NCBI GenBank assembly: GCA_946491915.1
Contig: CAMLYR010000005.1
Coordinates: 1-36,936 of the forward strand
DNA: 36,936 nt
From: an uncultured Clostridium sp.
GTDB lineage: Bacteria > Bacillota_A > Clostridia > TANB77 > CAG-508
Direction of reading: 5' to 3'
Shown piece after piece: positions 5,961 through 15,017 of the stretch. The position numbers were made by a program, and so were the translations under genes. How positions within the stretch are numbered: the first letter of the stretch is position 1; each line of letters begins with the position of its first letter. Under the pieces are notes generated by a model. The model saw nothing but the letters and a program-made list of their open reading frames with translations. It had not been told where the DNA came from and searched no databases.

Positions 5961-7646
5961 ATGAAACAGAAAATAAAATATATATTAGCCATTCTTATTT
6001 TTAGTATCATCATTATGCTAATAGATGTGCATAATGGATATATCAAAGGGCATGACACAGACTTTCATTTAGCAACGATAACAGCAATCGTTGACCAATT
6101 ATCTTTAGATAACTTAACCGTACAAGAACCATTAAAATATATAGGAAATGATTTAGGATATGGAACCAGATTTTTTTATCCACCAATACCACATTTAACA
6201 GCAGCATATATTACAAAAATATTAAGTATTTTTCAAGTTGGAAATGTTGCAATTGGAATGCGTATCACACAATGGTTAACTTTTTTTGCATCAGGTGTTA
6301 CTTTTTATCTTTTAGGAGAGAAAATTTTCAAAAGCAAAAAAATAGCGATGCTATTATCTATATTTTATATGGCGGCACCTTATCATTTAGCAGAAATATT
6401 TGTAAGAGATGCTTTCTCAGAAATGTTTATACCTGTAGCAATTCCTTTAATTGTATTAGGATTATTGTATTTAATTGAAAAAAGATACAAACTGTTTTTC
6501 ATATGTTTTGTAGGAGGATATACCATAGCGATTTATTCCCATTTAGCAATGACAATCTATTTTACATTAATGCTTTTGGTAACATTTTTTATTGTATATT
6601 TTAAGCAAATATTTACAAAGAAACATATTTTGTATTTGGCACTCGCTTCTGGATTAACACTTTTATTAACAGCTTCTTTCTGGATGCCAATGTTAGAAAT
6701 AAAATTAAAAGGAAGTTATGGTATATTTATGCCATATTATATGACAGGAAAAGGTGGCTTAAAATATAGTACCATTCCTATAAAAGAATTATTTACATTT
6801 TTTAGAGAAATTGATTTTCATTTTATAAGATACAATTTACAATTATTTGTAACCGTTTTATTTTTCATAAGTATATTTTTCATTATCAAGAAAAAGTTAT
6901 GGAAAGAAAAAATATGGATATTTTTAGTTGTATTTACAGTTTTATCAACGATAATGGTAACAGATGTATTTCCATGGTATTATACACCAGATATTTTACA
7001 AACTTTGCAATTTCCATGGAGATTGGTAATATATATATCATTTGGAGCGATTCTAACAGCAGGTATTTGTTTAAAACAAATTGAAAATAAGAAATATTTT
7101 AAAATGGTCAGTTGTGGTTTATTAATTCTAACAGTGTTAGGAACATATATTTATATAGACCATTTAGAAGAACCACAAATAGATATTACGAATATTAATA
7201 ATGAAAAATGCATGGGAAATGAAAAAGAGTATTTACCAGAAAAAGCGATAGACAATTTAGACTATTTTGAAAATAGAAATAAAGATATTATTATTATGAC
7301 TGGAACAGGAGAAATTACAAAAATATTAGATGACGTGCCAGATTTAACATTTGAAGTAAATACATCAGAAACTATGACAATTGAACTACCAAGAATTTAT
7401 TATATGGGATATCGATTAGAAGTAAATGGACAAGAAGTAGAATTAACAGAAAGTGATAATGGATTTTTACAAGCAACCATTCAAGAAAGTGGAACATATT
7501 CCTTAACATATGAAAAAACGATGGTTATGAAAATTGCAAATATGATTACTATAGCAACAGGAATTATTTGTATTATATTATTGATAAAGAAAAAAAGAAA
7601 AGTATATCTATTAGAGAAAACGACAATAAAAGATAAAGCAAAATAG
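5961..7646 (+). CDS. Multi-pass membrane protein, PTPS-related domain (GT-C-like)
   Basis: A 561-residue integral membrane protein with about a dozen hydrophobic segments, a first extracytoplasmic loop carrying GHDTDFHL (30-37), and a last membrane segment near 525-545 before a basic tail. The paired acidic residues in the first loop plus this topology match the Pfam family named 6-pyruvoyl-tetrahydropterin synthase-related (PF10131). Despite the name, that family looks like GT-C lipid-linked-sugar glycosyltransferases rather than a pterin enzyme. A hydrophilic extracellular portion lies at about 400-520. The ATG follows AAAAGGTGAG, and the gene has its own promoter. A cell-surface polysaccharide or protein glycosylation role is an inference; donor and acceptor are unknown. 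Confidence 0.72.
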   Translation: MKQKIKYILAILIFSIIIMLIDVHNGYIKGHDTDFHLATITAIVDQLSLDNLTVQEPLKYIGNDLGYGTRFFYPPIPHLTAAYITKILSIFQVGNVAIGMRITQWLTFFASGVTFYLLGEKIFKSKKIAMLLSIFYMAAPYHLAEIFVRDAFSEMFIPVAIPLIVLGLLYLIEKRYKLFFICFVGGYTIAIYSHLAMTIYFTLMLLVTFFIVYFKQIFTKKHILYLALASGLTLLLTASFWMPMLEIKLKGSYGIFMPYYMTGKGGLKYSTIPIKELFTFFREIDFHFIRYNLQLFVTVLFFISIFFIIKKKLWKEKIWIFLVVFTVLSTIMVTDVFPWYYTPDILQTLQFPWRLVIYISFGAILTAGICLKQIENKKYFKMVSCGLLILTVLGTYIYIDHLEEPQIDITNINNEKCMGNEKEYLPEKAIDNLDYFENRNKDIIIMTGTGEITKILDDVPDLTFEVNTSETMTIELPRIYYMGYRLEVNGQEVELTESDNGFLQATIQESGTYSLTYEKTMVMKIANMITIATGIICIILLIKKKRKVYLLEKTTIKDKAK

Positions 7647-7684
7647 GAAGAATAATAAAATAAAAAGAAATTTATCAATACAAT

Positions 7685-7709
7685 AAAAAAGGACACAATA
7701 AATGTGCCT
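7685..7709 (-). terminator. Terminator of the small minus-strand gene
   Basis: On the - strand, AGGCACA and TGTGTCCT pair (one bulged T) around TTTAT, followed by a run of T (seen as A at 7685-7690). It overlaps the stop codon of the minus-strand gene. Confidence 0.7.
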
Positions 7710-7885
7710 TAATATGAATACAAAACATCTTCAATAATATCAGCAATTTCAGAAACGGAATGATCTGCTTGAATTAAAAAGTTTGGATGTCCTTTAAATT
7801 CACTATTGTAAATAGAAATGGTTATTTGACCAGTAACATTTCCAACTACTCTACTATCTTTGTCATGTAACTTTACAACGTTCAT
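7709..7885 (-). CDS. Small conserved-looking protein, 58 residues, unknown
   Basis: On the - strand an ATG at 7885-7883 runs 58 codons to TAA at 7711-7709. The protein begins MNVVKLHDKDSRVVGN and ends with IADIIEDVLYSY. Support for a real gene: a GGGGG-type ribosome binding site just before the ATG (7891-7896 region), a TATAAT -10 box (7925-7920 on the - strand), a terminator at its end, and a gap left free by its neighbours. It is the only convincing minus-strand gene in the window. There is no signal peptide or membrane segment. The predicted form is a short alpha/beta fold with an acidic C-terminal helix. I do not recognise a family. Confidence 0.72.
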   Translation of the reverse strand: MNVVKLHDKDSRVVGNVTGQITISIYNSEFKGHPNFLIQADHSVSEIADIIEDVLYSY

Positions 7886-8046
7886 GGATTTACCCCCTTT
7901 TCTTTAGTTAACAAAGCTAATTATAACAAAGGGAAAAGTAGAAAGGTGTCGAAACGTGTCATAAATTCAAAAAAATATAAAAATTTATAATAAAATATGT
8001 TAAAATAAAAAATAGGAAATATCTTAAAACAAAAATTGGGAGATAG

Positions 8047-8748
8047 ATGCCAATGAAAAAATTGATTGTAATCATTATTATATTACTAATGATCTTTGTA
8101 GGAATGTATATATATAAGCAAAGTAGAATAACCAATAGGCAGAATACAGAAGTGTCAGTTGAAGAAATTAATCAGATTGAAACATACTTACAAAAAATAT
8201 ATATGTGGAGAGAAATTACAGGAGATGCATTACCAGCATTTGATAATATTAATGATGCACCAGATGTTTGGTTATGGGAAGTCGTTAAGAAAAATTTAGA
8301 AGAATATGAATTAACTTATCAACAATTGCAAGATAAAACAAAAGAGATTTTTGGGGAAGATTTACAAAAGGAGTTTCCAAAAGAAGGGTATGAATATATG
8401 GAATATGATGAGGAAACAGATACCTATTATGCAATTGGAAGTGGGTTAGATAATCAAGAAGATGTATTTTTATTAGATAAAATACAAAAAAGTGATAATG
8501 GATATACTGTGCAAATTATAGAATATTTAGAAGATTATTCACAAGGCTATGAAACAACTGATGCAGAGTATAATATTCAAATAAAAAACTTAAATGATGA
8601 AACAATAGGAGAAGTAAAAAGTACAGAATCAGAAACAAATATACAACAATTTGTAAAAGATAACATAGATAGATTTACAAAAAAAGAAGTGAATTTGAAA
8701 ACAGACGAAAATGGAAATATATATGTAACAAGTGTACGAAATATTTAG
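8047..8748 (+). CDS. Membrane-anchored extracytoplasmic protein, unknown
   Basis: 233 residues: a hydrophobic anchor at about 5-24 (IVIIIILLMIFVGMYIY) follows two lysines and has no lipobox cysteine, so the anchor is probably uncleaved. The rest is acidic and hydrophilic, rich in E, D, Q, N and Y, and probably lies outside the cell. A tract at about 120-150 (YEYMEYDEETDTYYAIGSG) is notable for tyrosines and acids. GGGAG at 8038-8042 is 4 nt from ATG 8047 and 10 nt from ATG 8053, so the start may be two codons later. The PflA-like gene begins 74 nt downstream with no terminator between. Function unknown. Confidence 0.75.
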   Translation: MPMKKLIVIIIILLMIFVGMYIYKQSRITNRQNTEVSVEEINQIETYLQKIYMWREITGDALPAFDNINDAPDVWLWEVVKKNLEEYELTYQQLQDKTKEIFGEDLQKEFPKEGYEYMEYDEETDTYYAIGSGLDNQEDVFLLDKIQKSDNGYTVQIIEYLEDYSQGYETTDAEYNIQIKNLNDETIGEVKSTESETNIQQFVKDNIDRFTKKEVNLKTDENGNIYVTSVRNI

Positions 8749-8822
8749 AAAAAAGATAGAAAAGTTGTTACAAATTTGTGAACATTAATAAAAAATTAAA
8801 ATATAGCAATAGAGGGAGTAAA

Positions 8823-9707
8823 ATGGATTTAACAAAATGTGAAATATGTCCACATAGATGTGGTGTTAATCGAACAAATGGTGAAATTGGTAGATGTAAA
8901 AGTACAGATAAAATAAAGATAGGATTATATTCCATTCATCATTTTGAAGAACCTTGCATAAGTGGAAAACACGGTTCAGGAACTGTGTTTTTTTCAAATT
9001 GTAATTTGAATTGTGTCTATTGCCAAAATTATGAAATTAGTCAACAAGGAAAAGGAAAAGAAATTTCAATAGAAGAATTAGCAAATATATTTATAGAAGA
9101 ACAAAATCGACAGGCAGAAAATATCAATTTGGTAACACCAACTAGTTATGCACTCCAGATTATAGAGGCAATCAAAATGGCAAAGAAAAATGGATTAAAC
9201 ATTCCAGTTATATATAACACAAATGGATATGAAAATATCGAAACATTAAAGTTATTAGAGGGATATATTGATGTATATTTACCAGATTTAAAATATTATG
9301 ATAATGAAATTAGTAAAAAATATTCTAGAGTAGACAATTATTTTGAAATTGCTACAAAAGCAATACAAGAAATGTATAGACAAGTAGGAAGTCCTAAATT
9401 TAATAGCAAAGGTATGATACAAAAAGGCGTCATGATAAGACATTTGGTATTACCAAATAACATAGAAAATAGTAAGAAAATTTTAAAATGGCTGAAAGAA
9501 AATATGGATGAAGCAGTATATATTGATATCATGGCACAATATTTTCCTACATATAAAGCAAAAGAAATGAAAGACTTAAATAGAAAATTGACAAAAGAAG
9601 AGTATCAAGAAATTGAGAATTATGTGTATGATTTAGATATTCAAAATGGATATATGCAAGAATTGGGAGAACATGAAGAAGAGTATGTTCCTAAGTGGGA
9701 TGTTTGA
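8823..9707 (+). CDS. Radical SAM protein, PflA-like (COG1313/PflX type)
   Basis: The ATG at 8823 has AGAGGGAG just upstream; an upstream in-frame GTG at 8778 has no such site, so I choose 8823 (294 residues). The radical SAM iron-sulfur motif CNLNCVYC occupies 60-67 (CX3CX2C). An extra N-terminal cysteine set (CEICPHRCG, residues 6-14, plus a Cys about 10 residues later) is typical of the COG1313 group of pyruvate formate-lyase-activating-enzyme homologs. The SAM-binding region includes VTPTSYALQIIEA. These proteins cleave SAM to make a 5'-deoxyadenosyl radical, but the target of this subgroup is not well established. No glycyl radical enzyme is encoded nearby, so the name should not be read as PFL activation. 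Confidence 0.85.
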   Translation: MDLTKCEICPHRCGVNRTNGEIGRCKSTDKIKIGLYSIHHFEEPCISGKHGSGTVFFSNCNLNCVYCQNYEISQQGKGKEISIEELANIFIEEQNRQAENINLVTPTSYALQIIEAIKMAKKNGLNIPVIYNTNGYENIETLKLLEGYIDVYLPDLKYYDNEISKKYSRVDNYFEIATKAIQEMYRQVGSPKFNSKGMIQKGVMIRHLVLPNNIENSKKILKWLKENMDEAVYIDIMAQYFPTYKAKEMKDLNRKLTKEEYQEIENYVYDLDIQNGYMQELGEHEEEYVPKWDV

Positions 9708-9840
9708 AAAATGGTTGAAATATAATTGAAAGATAATTGTACTTTGGTGTTGATAGCTTTATTTATCCCCAATTTATTTGCATAGGCAAAAACACATTTT
9801 TTTAAGCAAATTTATGCTTCGAGAAGGGAATGAAGAAAAA

Positions 9841-11112
9841 ATGAACGTACAAGCATATATACAAAATCTTCTAGCAGGAAAATCACAAGTAAAAAACAAA
9901 AATCAATCTGTCGAAAAGATGAAAATTATCATGGAAAAACTAGGAAATCCACAAAATGAATTAAAATATATACATGTAACAGGAACCAATGGAAAAGGGA
10001 GTGTTATTGAAATGTTAAACAACATTTTGATAAATGCAAACTTAAAAGTTGGAAAATTTATCTCACCACATTTGGTTTCTTATCGTGAAAGAATAAGTAT
10101 TAATGGACAATATATTAAAGATGAAGAAATACAAGAAATTTTTGAAGAAGTACAACCAATCATTGAAAAAGAAAATATAGAGCTAAATTTTTTTGAATTT
10201 TTTACATTGATAGCTATTCTATATTTTTGCAAACAAAAAGTGGATATTGTCTTAATGGAAGTAGGTTTTGGAGGACTATATGATAGTACCAATATCATTT
10301 ATCCAATGATTTCAGTTATTACTTCTATTGGTTATGATCATATGAAAGTTTTAGGAAATACATTAGAAGACATTGCTAAACAAAAAGCAGGAATTATTAA
10401 AGAAAATTCTGAAACAGTATATATGGAACAAAAACCAAACATAGATGATATCATTAAAATAACTTGTAAAGCAAAACAAAACATATTACATATGGTCAAA
10501 CAATCAGAAATAAAGAATCAACGATTTGAAAATAATAGAGAGATATTTGATTATAAACAATATCACAATATTGAAGTAAATTTAAAAGGAAAAAAACAAA
10601 TGCAAAATGCAGCATTGGTATTAGAATGTTGTGACATATTAAACCCAAAAGGATATCATCTTACAGAAGAAGATATCAAAAATGGATTAAAAACGGTTAT
10701 TCATAAAGGGAGATTTGAAGTGATTTGTCAAAGTCCAACAATGATATTTGATGGAGGACATAATGAACAAGCCATAGAAAATCTTAAAGAAACGATAGAT
10801 TTGTATTATAAAAATGCTAAGAAAATTTTTGTGATTTCTGTGTTAAAATCTAAAGATTATCACAAAATAATAGAAGATATTTTGGATAAAGATAATGTAT
10901 ATATTTTTACAAATGGAAATGATGAAAATTTATATACAGACAAACATCTTATGTATGAATATGCCAAAAGACGAAATGATAAGGCAGAAATGTATGAAAT
11001 GGAATTAGAAAAAGCAATACAATTTTGCAAAGAAAAAACAGATTATGTTTCTTTTATCATTGGTTCGTTTTATATTTATGATGACACGAAAAAAAGTTTG
11101 TATAAAAAATGA
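9841..11112 (+). CDS. folC: Bifunctional folylpolyglutamate / dihydrofolate synthase
   Basis: From the ATG at 9841 the protein has 423 residues, the normal FolC length. The open frame extends upstream to 9778 but without a better ribosome binding site; GAAGGGAA at 9823-9830 serves 9841 at a slightly long spacing. The P-loop VTGTNGKGS (46-54) is the FolC/Mur ligase signature, followed by ISPHLVSYRERI and, later, DGGHNEQA in the C-terminal domain. FolC adds glutamates to folates in the cytosol using ATP, and often makes dihydrofolate from dihydropteroate. thyA and folA follow, so the three genes form a folate/dTMP block, although gaps of 160 and 127 nt suggest some separate transcription. Confidence 0.93.
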   Translation: MNVQAYIQNLLAGKSQVKNKNQSVEKMKIIMEKLGNPQNELKYIHVTGTNGKGSVIEMLNNILINANLKVGKFISPHLVSYRERISINGQYIKDEEIQEIFEEVQPIIEKENIELNFFEFFTLIAILYFCKQKVDIVLMEVGFGGLYDSTNIIYPMISVITSIGYDHMKVLGNTLEDIAKQKAGIIKENSETVYMEQKPNIDDIIKITCKAKQNILHMVKQSEIKNQRFENNREIFDYKQYHNIEVNLKGKKQMQNAALVLECCDILNPKGYHLTEEDIKNGLKTVIHKGRFEVICQSPTMIFDGGHNEQAIENLKETIDLYYKNAKKIFVISVLKSKDYHKIIEDILDKDNVYIFTNGNDENLYTDKHLMYEYAKRRNDKAEMYEMELEKAIQFCKEKTDYVSFIIGSFYIYDDTKKSLYKK

Positions 11113-11272
11113 AAAAAGATGTGTGGTCAACACATCCATGTACAAGTGTCTTTATGAACATTTTCTATTATAACTATCTAAAATATTTCAGAAAAAATAT
11201 CTAGAAAAGAACTTGTAAAAAAAAACAAAGTTTGATATATTGAAAAAAATAAAGTAATGGGAGGAATTGAAA

Positions 11273-12130
11273 ATGACACAAGCAGATGAACAATTTATAA
11301 AAACCTGCAAAGAAATTATAAAAAATGGGTATTCATCAAAAGGAACCCATGTAAGAACAAGATGGGATGATGGAGAAGAAGCCAATTATTTTTCTATTGT
11401 AGGTGTACAAAATAAATATGATGTAGGAAAAGAATTTCCAATGATCACTTTAAGAAATAACACAAAAACATATAAAAATGCCATAGATGAAATTTTATGG
11501 ATATGGCAAAAAAAATCTAATAAAATCAGTGAATTACATTCTCATATTTGGGACCAATGGGCAAATGAAGAAGGAACCATTGGAAAAGCATATGGATATC
11601 AATTAGGAAAAAAATATGAATTTAAGACAAAAGAAGGAATAAAAGTAATGGATCAAGTAGATTACGTTTTATACCTATTAAAACATGATCAATCAAGTAG
11701 AAGAATTATGACAAATCTATTTAACCATGAAGAATTAAAAGATATGGAATTAGAACCATGTGCTTATGGAACACAATGGCTAGTAAAAGAAGGAAAATTA
11801 CATTTAATATTAAATCAACGTTCACAAGATATGTTGACAGCAAATGGTTGGAACTTAATGCAATATGCTGCTTTACAATATATGTTTGCACAAGTATCTG
11901 GATTAGAAGTAGGAACTTTGACACATAACATAGGAGATTGTCATATCTATGATAGACATATACCACTTGTTGAAAAATTATTAGAAGCAGAGCCTATGGA
12001 TGTGACACCAAAACTAGTTATTAAAAATCCAACAAAAGATTTCTATAAATTTAAAGTAGAAGATTTTGAAGTTGAAGGATATGATTATAATAAAGATGTG
12101 AAAATTGGTAAGATTCCAGTTGCTATATAG
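11273..12130 (+). CDS. thyA: Thymidylate synthase
   Basis: The ATG at 11273 lies 7 nt after GGGAGGA (about 11259-11265); a TTG two codons earlier is a poorer choice. The 285-residue protein contains the ThyA active site LEPCAYGTQW with the nucleophilic Cys at 163. It also has the phosphate-binding arginine region SSRRIMTN, and RSQDMLTANGWNLMQYAALQ, the dUMP and folate binding stretch. The reaction is dUMP plus methylene-THF to dTMP plus dihydrofolate, which the DHFR encoded next recycles. The spacing of motifs and the length are normal, with an intact C-terminus (KIPVAI) for closing over the active site. Confidence 0.96.
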   Translation: MTQADEQFIKTCKEIIKNGYSSKGTHVRTRWDDGEEANYFSIVGVQNKYDVGKEFPMITLRNNTKTYKNAIDEILWIWQKKSNKISELHSHIWDQWANEEGTIGKAYGYQLGKKYEFKTKEGIKVMDQVDYVLYLLKHDQSSRRIMTNLFNHEELKDMELEPCAYGTQWLVKEGKLHLILNQRSQDMLTANGWNLMQYAALQYMFAQVSGLEVGTLTHNIGDCHIYDRHIPLVEKLLEAEPMDVTPKLVIKNPTKDFYKFKVEDFEVEGYDYNKDVKIGKIPVAI

Positions 12131-12148
12131 AGAAAATTAAATATTTTT

Positions 12149-12196
12149 AAATGATATATATTATATTTCTTGCTCAAAATATAATATATATCATTT
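12149..12196. terminator. 20-bp perfect hairpin after thyA
   Basis: Arms 12149-12168 and 12177-12196 pair perfectly around an 8-nt loop 18 nt after thyA. The stem begins AAATGA and ends TCATTT, so it offers T runs in both directions and could act bidirectionally. Confidence 0.75.
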
Positions 12197-12257
12197 TAAT
12201 AAAAATGTTTATTTATTTACAGTCAAAAATCATAAAAAGAAAGGGATATTAATTAAA

Positions 12258-12743
12258 ATGTTAAGTATTATCGTAGCAAAAGCAAAAAATAATGCCATCG
12301 GAAAAGATAATCAATTATTATGGCATTTATCAGATGATTTAAAAAGATTTAAAAAATTAACAACAGGACACACCATCATTATGGGAAGAAAAACATTTGA
12401 ATCTCTAGGAAGAGTCCTTCCTAATAGAAAACATATTGTATTTACACAAAATCCAGACTTTAAAGTGGATGATGAAAATGTAGAAGTAGTACATTCTATG
12501 TTACAAATACAAGAATACATAGAAAATGATGAAGAAGCATTTGTTATAGGTGGTGCTATCATCTATAATCTACTAATGCCATATGTGAAAAAAATGTATA
12601 TAACAGAAATAGATAAAGACTTTGATGGAGATGCGTTCTTTCCAAGAATCGATGAAACAAAATGGAAAGAAGTCAGTAGAGAAAAAGGACCAGAAGATGA
12701 AGAAAATAATTTTACATATGAATATGTAACTTATGAACGTTAG
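12258..12743 (+). CDS. folA: Dihydrofolate reductase
   Basis: 161 residues, standard for bacterial DHFR. The protein begins MLSIIVAKAKNNAIGKDNQL. LLWHLSDDLKRFK contains the substrate-binding acid at D27, IIMGRKTFESLGR is the NADPH-binding stretch, and FVIGGAIIYNLLMPY carries the conserved Gly-Gly. It reduces dihydrofolate to tetrahydrofolate with NADPH, completing the cycle with ThyA. AAAGGG lies at about 12240-12245, a rather long 12 nt from the ATG. A very large hairpin begins directly after the stop codon. Confidence 0.95.
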   Translation: MLSIIVAKAKNNAIGKDNQLLWHLSDDLKRFKKLTTGHTIIMGRKTFESLGRVLPNRKHIVFTQNPDFKVDDENVEVVHSMLQIQEYIENDEEAFVIGGAIIYNLLMPYVKKMYITEIDKDFDGDAFFPRIDETKWKEVSREKGPEDEENNFTYEYVTYER

Positions 12744-12759
12744 GGACGTGTCAAATCGG

Positions 12760-12849
12760 TCAAATGGGGACGTGTCAAAATGGACAAAAGGGACAGGACT
12801 ATTTTTAAAGTCCTGTCCCTTTTGTCCATTTTGACACGTCCCCATTTGA
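12760..12849. repeat. 41-bp perfect inverted repeat (GGGGACG-type hairpin) after folA
   Basis: Arms 12760-12800 and 12809-12849 are perfect inverted copies around an 8-nt loop. The first part, GGACGTGTCAAA, also occurs as a direct copy at 12745-12756, between the stop codon (12741-12743) and the stem. It would be an exceptionally stable terminator-like structure (it includes GGGGACG and GGGACAGGACT) and is GC-richer than its surroundings. It is probably related to the GGGGACGG repeats at 14777 and 18295. Confidence 0.9.
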
Positions 12850-12897
12850 TTAAAAAATTTGCTTTTGGTTACACTAGTCTGAGAAAGGATGATTTAG

Positions 12898-13896
12898 ATG
12901 TTTAAACCAAAAGCGATTTATTTTGAAAAAGATGTTGTCAATTATACATTGGGAAAAGAATTAATGGAAAAATATAAAGAGGTTCCAAAGATAGAAATAG
13001 AAAATCATAATAATATAGAAGAAATGAGAAAAAAATCCAATAAAGAATTTATGGATATGAAACGAAACTTAATTATTGGTGTTAGAAAAACACATAAATT
13101 TGTTCCTAATCATAAAACTTCAGATTTTTTGGTACCATATACTTCTTCAGGTTGCACAGCTGCTTGTATGTATTGTTATTTGGTATGTAATTATAATAAA
13201 TGTGCTTATTTACGTTTATTTGTCAATCGAGAAAAGATGTTAGAAAAAATTATAAAAACAAGTGAAACTTCAGAAAAAGAATTAACTTTTGAAATTGGTA
13301 GTAATAGTGATTTGATATTAGAAAATACGATTACCAATAATTTAGTTTGGACAATTGAAAATTTTAAGAATACGAAAAAAGGCTTTTTAACATTACCAAC
13401 AAAATTTTCCATGGTAGATGATATATTGGATTTAGATCATAGAGGAAAAGTGATTATTAGAGTGAGTGTAAATCCAAAAGAAATCATTAATCGTGTCGAA
13501 TTTGGAACTTCAAGATTAGAGGAAAGAATAGAAGCAATTAATAAGTTAAGTGAAGCTGGATATAAAGTGGGAATATTAATTGCACCTGTGATTATGGTTG
13601 AAAATTGGAAAACATTATATAAAGAATTAATTATTGAATTGGATAATAAACTTTCTAAAAAAGCTAAGAAACAAGTATTTTTTGAAATCATTTTTATGAC
13701 ATATAGTTTTGTGCATACCAAAATTAATGAAGAAGCCTTTCCAAATGCGATTCAAATTTATGATAAGGAAAAAATGCAGGGAAGAGGAAAAGGAAAATAT
13801 ATGTATAAATCAGATTTAAGAGAAGAAGGAAAAAAGTTTTTGTTAGAAGAAATGCAGAAATATTTTAAGGATAATACAATTGAATATGTGGTGTAA
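12898..13896 (+). CDS. splB: Spore photoproduct lyase family radical SAM protein
   Basis: 332 residues. The N-terminal FKPKAIYFEKDVVNYTLGKE is typical of the family. SGCTAACMYCYL holds the radical SAM cysteines C86, C90 and C93. VRKTHKFVPNHKTSDFLVPY precedes the cluster and YLRLFVNREKML follows, as in SplB proteins. SPL repairs the thymine dimer unique to spore DNA by direct reversal during germination, using a SAM-derived radical. AAAGGATGA lies before the ATG. Its presence suggests an endospore-forming host. Paralogs with an uncertain role exist in this family, so the exact substrate is inferred. Confidence 0.87.
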   Translation: MFKPKAIYFEKDVVNYTLGKELMEKYKEVPKIEIENHNNIEEMRKKSNKEFMDMKRNLIIGVRKTHKFVPNHKTSDFLVPYTSSGCTAACMYCYLVCNYNKCAYLRLFVNREKMLEKIIKTSETSEKELTFEIGSNSDLILENTITNNLVWTIENFKNTKKGFLTLPTKFSMVDDILDLDHRGKVIIRVSVNPKEIINRVEFGTSRLEERIEAINKLSEAGYKVGILIAPVIMVENWKTLYKELIIELDNKLSKKAKKQVFFEIIFMTYSFVHTKINEEAFPNAIQIYDKEKMQGRGKGKYMYKSDLREEGKKFLLEEMQKYFKDNTIEYVV

Positions 13897-14009
13897 ACTA
13901 ATCTTAAAGTTCACTCAAAATTCACATATAAAATGGAAAAAATTTCTTCTACTTTTTATTTCAATATGATATAATGTCATTAGAAAAATAGATAGTCATT
14001 TTTGTAAAT

Positions 14010-14042
14010 ATGTTGCTATTACAGATAGAAATCTGAGCAAAT
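14010..14042 (+). promoter_or_regulatory. Hairpin in the leader of the ABC transporter transcript
   Basis: CAGAT and ATCTG pair around AGAA, and TTGCT/AGCAA extend the stem across a 4-nt internal bulge. It lies between a TATAAT box (13970-13975, poor -35) and the ATPase ribosome binding site. A regulatory role is possible but unproven. Confidence 0.35.
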
Positions 14043-14073
14043 AACAAAATCTCTTAAAGAAAGGAGAGATTAT

Positions 14074-14775
14074 ATGTCATATATAGAATTTAAAAATGTT
14101 TGTAAAGAATATAAAATGGGAGAAATTATTATAAAAGCATTAGATAATACAAACTTTTCAATAGAAAAAGGAGAGCTAGTCGTTGTTGTTGGACCATCAG
14201 GAGCAGGAAAAACAACAGCATTAAATATATTAGGAGGCATGGATAGTGTTACCTCAGGAGATGTCATTGTTGACGGAAAAAATGTGGCAAAATTAAAAAA
14301 TAAACAATTAATTAAATATAGAAGAGAAGATATTGGATTTGTATTTCAATTCTATAATTTAGTGCAAAATTTAACAGCGATTGAAAATGTAGAATTGGCA
14401 ACACAAATCTGTAAAGATTCTTTAAGCCCAGATGAAGTGATGGAAAAAGTAGGATTAGCAGATAGAAAAAAGAATTTTCCATCTCAATTATCAGGAGGCG
14501 AGCAACAAAGAGTGGCCATTGCAAGAGCCATTGCCAAAAATCCTAAATTATTATTATGTGATGAACCAACAGGTGCTTTGGATTATAAAACAGGTAAACA
14601 AATTCTAAAATTACTGCAAGATACGGCAAGAAAAGAAAATATGACGGTTATTATCATAACCCATAATGCAGCGATTGCGCCAATGGCAGATAAAATTATT
14701 CGATTTAAAAATGGAACGGCAGAAAGTATCGAAAGTAATCAAAATCCGATTCCAGTAGAAAATATAGAGTGGTAG
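14074..14775 (+). CDS. ABC transporter ATP-binding protein (MacB/LolD-type)
   Basis: 233 residues: Walker A GPSGAGKT (40-47), Q-loop in [10 protein letters not shown], signature LSGGEQQ (139-145), Walker [13 protein letters not shown] (D163, E164) and the switch His in ITHN. The wording [16 protein letters not shown] and the AEAVEL-like spacing place it with the MacB/LolD/SalX group that pairs with FtsX-type permeases, and exactly such a permease is encoded next. AAAGGAGAG (about 14060-14068) precedes the ATG. It powers mechanotransmission or export rather than classic import. In Firmicutes such pairs often handle antimicrobial peptides or lipids; the substrate here is unknown. Confidence 0.93.
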   Translation: MSYIEFKNVCKEYKMGEIIIKALDNTNFSIEKGELVVVVGPSGAGKTTALNILGGMDSVTSGDVIVDGKNVAKLKNKQLIKYRREDIGFVFQFYNLVQNLTAIENVELATQICKDSLSPDEVMEKVGLADRKKNFPSQLSGGEQQRVAIARAIAKNPKLLLCDEPTGALDYKTGKQILKLLQDTARKENMTVIIITHNAAIAPMADKIIRFKNGTAESIESNQNPIPVENIEW

Positions 14776-14776
14776 T

Positions 14777-15001
14777 GTTCAATTGGGAACGTTTTGAGGG
14801 ATTTTGGGGACGGACTCATTTTTCCCTTTTTAAGATTTAAAAGATTTGAAAAATCATATAGAGTCTATAAAAGTATTTTTTGAAAATTAGTTTATACATA
14901 CAATTCATTATATAATAATATAAAAAGGGAAAAATGAGTCCGTCCCCAAAATCCCTCAAAATGTCCCAAACAGAAACGTCCCCAATTGGACAAAATTGAA
15001 C
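14777..15001. repeat. GGGGACGG palindromic element A, filling the ATPase-permease gap
   Basis: A 41-bp perfect inverted repeat (14792-14832 with 14921-14961) flanks an 88-nt AT-rich centre. The outer parts continue: left 14777-14791 and right 14962-15001 still align, but the left arm lacks about 16 bases. The element starts one base after the ATPase stop and ends 3 bases before the permease ribosome binding site, so it occupies the whole gap within an otherwise obvious operon. The arm contains GATTTTGGGGACGGACTCAT, which recurs in element B at 18295. Confidence 0.92.
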
Positions 15002-15017
15002 ATTGGAGGTGATGCGA

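Noticed and set aside
9708..9840. Tetrahydrofolate or other riboswitch before folC
   Set aside because: I could not find the conserved THF-riboswitch core or any convincing multi-stem fold in this short gap.
11118..11136. Terminator after folC (GATGTGT/ACACATC hairpin)
   Set aside because: The 7-bp stem is clear but there is no T run after it, so I do not call it a terminator.
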